DNA from: Collodictyon triciliatum
Taxonomy: Eukaryota; CRuMs
DNA length: 27,196 nucleotides
Reading direction: 5' to 3'
Assembly (NCBI GenBank): GCA_043381765.1
Contig: JBHJMP010000498.1
Span: forward strand, 1 to 27,196
The position numbers and the translations under genes were made by a program. The number at the start of each line of letters is the position of its first letter. Position 1 is the stretch's first letter. Of this stretch, positions 22,789 through 27,196 are shown one piece after another. The notes under the pieces were generated by a model. That model did not search any database. It saw only the letters and a program-made list of their open reading frames with translations, and was not told where the DNA came from.

Positions 22789-22932
22789 TTAATTTGCATT
22801 AATGAGGAAACAAGAGTTGATCTAGCTTTCCAGAGTGAGTTGTTTGTACTGTTTGCGACTGAGAGTAGGTACTTACTTCTCCACAAGGCTTTTCATGCGT
22901 GGTCCGCTGCGAGAGGATCCGACTTGGCTCAT
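18788..22932 (-). CDS. CBS-domain (x4) + PB1 protein with C-terminal membrane anchor (Mug70/CBSCBSPB type)
   Basis: Exons in coding order: 22932-22877, 22534-22117, 21729-21622, 21437-21234, 21081-20981, 20881-20572, 20387-20164, 20086-19915, 19625-19320, 19099-18788; 2211 nt, 736 aa. Order: Ser/Thr/Pro-rich N-terminus; CBS1 about 107-165; CBS2 177-240 (HFRHLPVV, YGLID); CBS3 280-340 (TSAVLVVED, GIFTSKD); CBS4 345-397 (FLHLPVVGDDG, CGLVD); PB1 about 483-564 with the acidic OPCA motif DGDLVLINQDMDL; a Ser-rich linker; a Gln/His run; and a hydrophobic last segment about 709-732 followed by RNKN. CBS pairs bind adenine nucleotides, PB1 mediates dimerisation, and the C-terminal span suggests a tail-anchored protein facing the cytosol. 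The same layout occurs in fission-yeast Mug70 and plant CBSCBSPB proteins. The donor at 20164/20163 is the least certain junction. Confidence 0.9.
18895..18990 (-). repeat. Poly-Gln / poly-His codon run
   Basis: In-frame CAA/CAG followed by CAC/CAT codons encode about ten Gln and four His between the PB1 domain and the C-terminal membrane span. It is likely a flexible, length-variable linker. Confidence 0.8.
19151..19217. repeat. (ATT)n array with 3' flank TTAATTTGCATT
   Basis: Trinucleotide array in the last intron (19100-19319) of the CBS-PB1 gene. It ends in the unique sequence TTAATTTGCATT, which also ends the second (ATT)n array near 22800. Confidence 0.85.
19774..19866. repeat. (GAAAAAAA)n octamer microsatellite
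   Basis: An 8-nt period purine array in the intron at 19626-19914; it reads as pyrimidine-rich in the transcript and precedes the next exon. The same octamer on the opposite strand fills the last about 150 nt of the window. Confidence 0.8.
21785..21922. repeat. (AAAC)n passing into (AAAT)n compound microsatellite
   Basis: A near-pure AAAC array to about 21870 degrades into mixed AAAT/AAAC units, inside the intron at 21730-22116 of the CBS-PB1 gene. Confidence 0.9.
22545..22614. repeat. (GAGT)n microsatellite
   Basis: A pure tetranucleotide array starts 10 nt from the 3' splice site of intron 1 (22535-22876) of the CBS-PB1 gene. In the transcript it reads (ACTC)n and is pyrimidine-rich enough to act in acceptor definition. 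The open frame of Thr-His-Ser-Leu repeats through it is an artefact. Confidence 0.9.
22679..22800. repeat. (ATT)n array with 3' flank TTAATTTGCATT
   Basis: Long ATT array (pure from about 22694 to 22787) in intron 1 of the CBS-PB1 gene. It terminates in the same 12 non-repetitive bases as the array at 19151-19217. Confidence 0.9.
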
Positions 22933-23561
22933 GGCTGCTTCTTTTTCTTGTTCTTTTTCCCTTCCTCTTTGTTTGGCGTTACTTTGTGAGCAATCTGTTT
23001 CCGGGGCGGAGATCGCTAAGGCAGTTCTTGAATAAACAGCACATTGGGTGAAAAGGTGAAAGAGAGTCATGAAAGAGTCAAGAGACTGACAAAAGGAATG
23101 CGATAAATGCATATGTATGGAAATAGATAAGGAAAAGAAAAAAAGAAAAGAAAAAAGCAGGGTGGCTTCGCTCTCTGTGGTCGGATTCATATTGAATGCC
23201 TTCGGCATTGTGGTTCTGTTCTGTGGGTTTGAGATACCCTGGAATGAACACACTGGATTGATTACTGACAATTCACAGAGCAAATCAGAAGCACTCAACC
23301 CCACGTTCCATTAAACGAATGTCCTACTCTTGTTTCCATTCCTTCTCTTCCTCCCTTTTCTAAATATGTTGTAAACTAGGTAGGTGAGACACAATCCATT
23401 TAAGCAAGAAGCAGGCTCTGTCACATCAGAGGGCAGACTTTATTTTTATCTGGCAAAAGAAACCAAGTCATGATGGGATGTGAGTCTTGTTGAAGGAAGT
23501 GGTGATGACAGCAGATAAATTGAATATCTCATGCGATTCCCCTTGGGCGGCAGAGTGGGGC
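22933..23561. other. CBS-PB1 promoter and phosphodiesterase 3' flank
   Basis: No supportable gene. Frames here have no recognisable family and are interrupted. AATAAA on the minus strand lies at 23439-23444, about 118 nt past the phosphodiesterase stop. The CBS-PB1-proximal part has a purine run at 23128-23157 and no clear TATA or CCAAT element. Confidence 0.5.
23439..23444 (-). other. Candidate polyadenylation signal AATAAA
   Basis: AATAAA lies on the minus strand about 118 nt downstream of the phosphodiesterase stop codon; placement is plausible. Confidence 0.3.
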
Positions 23562-26500
23562 TTAGAATGGGCGTCCCCTACTCGATTCGCCTGGCGTCTG
23601 TTTTTCTTGCGTGTGGTCTTTCATGTGAGCGTGGAGCTCGGCAATCTGCTTTTCTATCCATCGCTCACGATTTTCGGTCAGCTGCACCGCCCCAATCTCA
23701 TTCAATTCTGGTTGAAAGAAACTGCCTTAGATTTTTTTCTCTAGATATCGTACTTATTTCATTGGTGGCAGAACAGAGAGTTTTTGAAGATGTATCGATC
23801 GATTTTCGGGTGGTATAAAAAGAAGATGGAATTCAAACAGAATGGGGGGGGGGGGGGGGGGGGGGNNNNNNNNNNNNNNNNNNNNNNNNNNNNNNNNNNN
23901 NNNNNNNNNNNNNNNNNNNNNNNNNNNNNNNNNNNNNNNNNNNNNNNNNNNNNNNNNNNNNNNNNGGACGAGTGAGGGGGAGGTGGGGGGGGGGGAACGG
24001 AAGAAAGAAGGAATTACCCGGGACAAATCGTGAGAGATTGGAAAACAACGGAGTCACAAAATGGTCCATGAAATTGACTGCAAGTTTAATAGGCTCAGGG
24101 CTTTGTCGGTCGCAAAAGTTCGACACCTTGAGACCAAGACTTCGCTCTCGATCACCCTACAAATTGTGAAACGATATATGATTATGTGAATTTCTATTCT
24201 AATTGCTTACATCTAGTGGTTTGTATGGTTAGCTTTAAACCTAACTGCTTATCATTTGTTTAAAAACATTTGGGTGGATTTAGATATTGTCTTTCTTACT
24301 TGAATGAAAAACTCTTCCATCAATACATCTTGCCAGCGTTTGTGTAGTTCCCAAGGTTTGCATGCGTTGCATATATCTGCAAAGTGAAGAACAAGATTCA
24401 CTATTGTTTGTCGATCTTCCTTTGATGCAGGAATGGTAAATGTGTCGGGGGAGTCCAACCTAGAATAATTTTTTAAAAATCATTTTATGTTTTGTTTGTA
24501 ATTTCACCCTTCAGATAATTTTTTTAAAACATAATATGTATGTGTGCTTCAGTACTACGAATATACAATATTACATCTGATCAAGATTAAGTCATTCCAA
24601 ACCTCTTCACAAAGTTCCCAAGTGAATCATAATGCGAGGTCATGTCTGTAGCCAGGATGGACTTGATTATCATTCTTCGGACCTCTCTGTATTCATCCGG
24701 TGTCAGACCAGAAAGTATGTTGTACTCTGAATATCGGAATAAGGTGAAAAGGAAGGATATATGGTGGTTCTCTAAAACACTGGTATCGTTGTATCGAAGA
24801 GCGAGAGACGAGGACGTGTTGATCTATAGTTGAAAGTAAGAAATTATGGAAATGTCTCACGTAAATCATGTTGCTTCACAAGTCTATCTTTGTACGTCAT
24901 CCTTTTAAACTTACTTCAAATCCATTATTGCAGCCGCGACGGTCAACGTCATGCGCAATTGAAGATACCATGAGAGCCAGAGTATCGAGCGGCATGAGAT
25001 AACGAATGAAGCTAGGGAAAGACAATAAGGCATATACATTCATCGTTACATCGACAGCATGCTCGAAATTGTGATAAGGGTTGGTTTTGTGGTACGAAGC
25101 CTCCAAGACAGTTAGGAACTGAAAAAGGGTTTCGGAGTCGATGTTGAATCTTTGTATTAACCCGAGGTCCTTAAAAGCCTACGTGAAAATGTTCATCTTA
25201 GAATGACCAATATCTTCCCATTCCTTAATATATAGCTCCTCGACTGACACTAAAATAGATAACATAAGAAATATTTAAAGCTACTTACAGAGTAGCATAT
25301 GGATAAAAGTTGCTCGTGGCTATACTTCCAAACATCGAAACGGAATTGCTTAGCCAAGTCAAGAGCTTCTTTTGTAAAGTCGATGGAGGAAGGGTCAAAA
25401 GATCTGCTCGGTTCTGGAAAAGATGGAATCCTGTTTGGTAGAAGTAGTGCCTGTTCAAGAAGCAAGCCGCAATGAATGTCGATGGCTGAGGGAATGCGGA
25501 TTTGGGGGTCCGATTGAATCTCAGAGACATGTCTCTTTTTAGGACTGGCGCTTGGTGGACGATCTCTGGCCATAGCATCCGCAATGCTCCCCATTTTCTC
25601 CCTCACTTCATCCTCGGTGAGCGTCTGGCCGACGTTGAAGTCGATAATATATTTTATGTATTTGAGGATGACTGAGATATAATGCAAATTGTGAAATAAA
25701 AATGTATCATAAAGTTAATTACAGAGTGTAGTCGGGCGACAAATGACTCGACTGTCTGCATTGTTATATCAGCTCCTGTTGTGATCATCAGACGAGCTTC
25801 CGCATCCGCATACCTTTTCTTTTTCGAATGTGATGGAGAAATTAATTTGCTCTCCTAAAAAAATTTTAATCAAATTAAGTCTGAATGGTATTTAGATGAA
25901 TTAAGTGCTTCAGGGAACTGCAAAAATATATAATCCATCCTTTTGCGTCGATAATTCAATAGAATTTTTTATACGTTGTCAAAGTATCTCAATCCATGTT
26001 TAATTCTCCTCGCAACGACATCTGGTGATGAGTTCTTTGGGACCACTTCAAAGACTCCTTTCTGAATGAAAAAATCTGAGCGGTTTATAGCGTCCTCGGG
26101 GCTACACAGAACTGCGTTTCCGCATAAAAAAAAATAGTCAAATGATATGTCCATGTCGAACTAGAGTTGTTTTGTTTTCCGAAGTACGATAATTCATCAA
26201 CAATGAGCTATTACCATACGCGAGAGTATTTCGCAGAAGAGTAGACAACTCTTTCAGGATACTCGTTATATCTTCTGCTCCATCGGGACCGGATTCGACA
26301 AAAACAATCGCTTCATCATCAGCACGTTGCAGGCGCGCGGTGATTAACTCCGAAGCAGTTTTGAAAATCTCAACTGCATATAATTTGTCGATTACAATTC
26401 ATTCGAGTTCGCTATACTACTTTTTTTAGCATGGGAAAAATTACATGGGAAGATAAGAAGAAGAAAAAAAACAGAAATGCCTTCATCGTATTTGATAGCA

Positions 26501-26696
26501 TGGTTAGAAAATGTTTGTTTTTGGGTAAACTTTGATTATATTCGCGCTGAGGAATAGCATCTGTATCATGGTAGGGTAAATGATATTTGCAAGAAATGAG
26601 CTATTACAGGAGGCCATTTCTAGCTCAGGCATCTTTCTCACAGTTTCAAAGACTTCGGAGTCTTCATAAGCCAATAAATAAATTATCATTCCACAG
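23562..26696 (-). CDS. Receiver-like domain + 3',5'-cyclic-nucleotide phosphodiesterase (RegA-like layout), 5' end unresolved
   Basis: Hydrolyses cAMP and/or cGMP if active. Exons in coding order: 26696-26608, 26373-26215, 26111-25975, 25854-25723, 25624-25289, 25178-24915, 24823-24603, 24459-24300, 24156-24018, 23725-23562; at least 599 aa. N-terminal part matches a receiver fold: strand YLLAYEDSE (acidic pair kept), IVFVESGPDG (Glu where the phospho-acceptor Asp belongs), YVLCSPED (Ser kept), VVPKN (Lys kept). The catalytic domain has YHNFEHAVDV, IAHDVDRRGCNNG, YNDTSVLENHH, ILATDMTSHYD, ADICNACKPWELHKRW, QGDRERSLGL and terminal ENRERW. The metal ligands (HNxxH, HD and the ADICN Asp) are intact. 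Two usual residues differ: HDxDH is HDVDR, and the invariant Gln is Ala (IKLAVNFMD). The first exon shown may begin further upstream (acceptor near 26720), and earlier exons were not found. An alternative acceptor at 25671 breaks the frame. Confidence 0.88.
23844..23865 (+). repeat. G22 homopolymer abutting the assembly gap
   Basis: A run of 22 G leads directly into the N block. The other side of the gap also has G runs (to about 23997). The gap lies within the last intron of the phosphodiesterase gene, so no coding sequence need be missing. Confidence 0.85.
23866..23965. other. Assembly gap, 100 N
   Basis: Exactly 100 N, the usual placeholder for a gap of unknown size. The flanking splice sites (donor 24017/24016, acceptor 23727/23726) have matching phase across it. 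Confidence 0.98.
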
Positions 26697-27024
26697 CTGT
26701 ATGCAGGTGATTTCCTGCGTTGGAAAAATGGTTAAAGCTCCATGAAAGTCTCTCAAATTATATACGTCTAGTAACAGCGACAAAACAAAATGGACAAAAG
26801 AGCCAATGTAGTATATTTTGCTTGAGTATTGGCTGTTGGTTTTTTCACATAAACCCTTTCCTAATGATCATGACTGTATTAAAAGAATGAAGACCCCAAT
26901 ATAATCATGGAACGTAAAAAAGCTGGAAAGAGTACAACAGACAAAAACTACTCTTTTATCTGTGTTTGTTCGCATTTCCCATTTGTGTGAACAAAAGAGA
27001 CACGATAGTTCCTGTGCTGTGCTT
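26697..27024. other. Upstream region of the phosphodiesterase, no exon assignable
   Basis: The minus strand was searched for a first exon. One ATG (near 26980) opens a 36-codon frame of hydrophobic residues with a possible donor after eight codons, but its phase does not fit the next exon. The real start may lie here or beyond the window. Confidence 0.4.
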
Positions 27025-27196
27025 TGTTCTTTTCTTTTTTTTTCTATTTTTTCTTTTTTTCTTTTTTTCTTTTTTTCTTTTTTTCTTTTTTTCTTTTTTT
27101 CTTTTTTTCTTTTTTTCTTTTTTTCTTTTTTTCTTTTTTTCTTTTTTTCTTCTTTTCTTTTTTTCTTCTTTTCTTCTTTTCTTTTTTTCTTCTTTT
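27025..27196. repeat. (CTTTTTTT)n octamer microsatellite at window edge
   Basis: A pyrimidine array with 8-nt period, degenerating to CTTCTTTT units at the end. It is the complement of the octamer in the CBS-PB1 intron at 19774-19866. It runs to the window edge, so its full length is unknown. Confidence 0.9.

Noticed and set aside
21785-22800. Tandem repeats considered as CRISPR-like arrays
   Set aside because: Units of 3-4 nt without spacers are microsatellites, and the DNA is eukaryotic.
1-27196. tRNA genes
   Set aside because: No B-box-like GGTTCGANTCC with a partner A box was found; the one GGTTCGATTCC-like stretch at 19457 is inside a CBS-PB1 exon.

Overview
This is nuclear DNA from an intron-rich eukaryote. 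Exons are moderately GC-rich, introns are AT-rich and mostly about 60-390 nt, GT...AG boundaries fit throughout, and the non-coding DNA is full of microsatellites. The window carries six protein genes. I joined exons by hand: each join keeps the reading frame and restores a family alignment, except for the unrecognised gene and the upstream end of the last gene. No rRNA, tRNA, CRISPR array or transposase gene was seen. The organism cannot be named from this window. A Cbf5 tail of the type I recall from fungi, a four-CBS plus PB1 tail-anchored protein like fission-yeast Mug70, a two-membrane-span CPT1 and a receiver-phosphodiesterase together suggest an opisthokont or amoebozoan-grade protist, perhaps an early-diverging fungal relative. 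This is a low-confidence inference.

Layout. 1-1186: promoter region with a perfect CRE palindrome. 1187-4126 (+): carnitine O-palmitoyltransferase 1, 6 exons, 719 aa. 4127-4468: short convergent spacer with a G-quadruplex-type tract. 4469-9585 (-): cysteinyl-tRNA synthetase, 22 exons, 643 aa. 9586-11342: divergent intergenic region rich in AAACGC/GCGTTT. 11343-13879 (+): unrecognised 816-aa protein with a Gln/Pro/Ala repeat. 13880-14966: convergent spacer with a 68-nt poly(A) run. 14967-18110 (-): Cbf5/dyskerin, 11 exons, 499 aa. 18111-18787: its promoter. 18788-22932 (-): CBS x4 + PB1 + C-terminal membrane anchor, 10 exons, 736 aa. 22933-23561: its promoter and the 3' flank of the next gene. 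23562-26696 (-): receiver-like domain fused to a cyclic-nucleotide phosphodiesterase, at least 599 aa, 5' end unresolved and probably close to or beyond the window edge, with a 100-N gap inside its last intron.

The genes do not form one pathway. CPT1 serves mitochondrial fatty-acid import, CysRS translation, and Cbf5 rRNA pseudouridylation; the CBS-PB1 protein and the phosphodiesterase are likely signalling or sensing proteins. The most unusual item is the receiver-phosphodiesterase. It has the layout of RegA, but the phospho-acceptor Asp is replaced by Glu, the invariant purine-binding Gln by Ala, and the second His of the HDxDH motif by Arg. Two introns of the CBS-PB1 gene carry (ATT)n arrays that end in the same non-repetitive 12 nt, a hint of a dispersed element.
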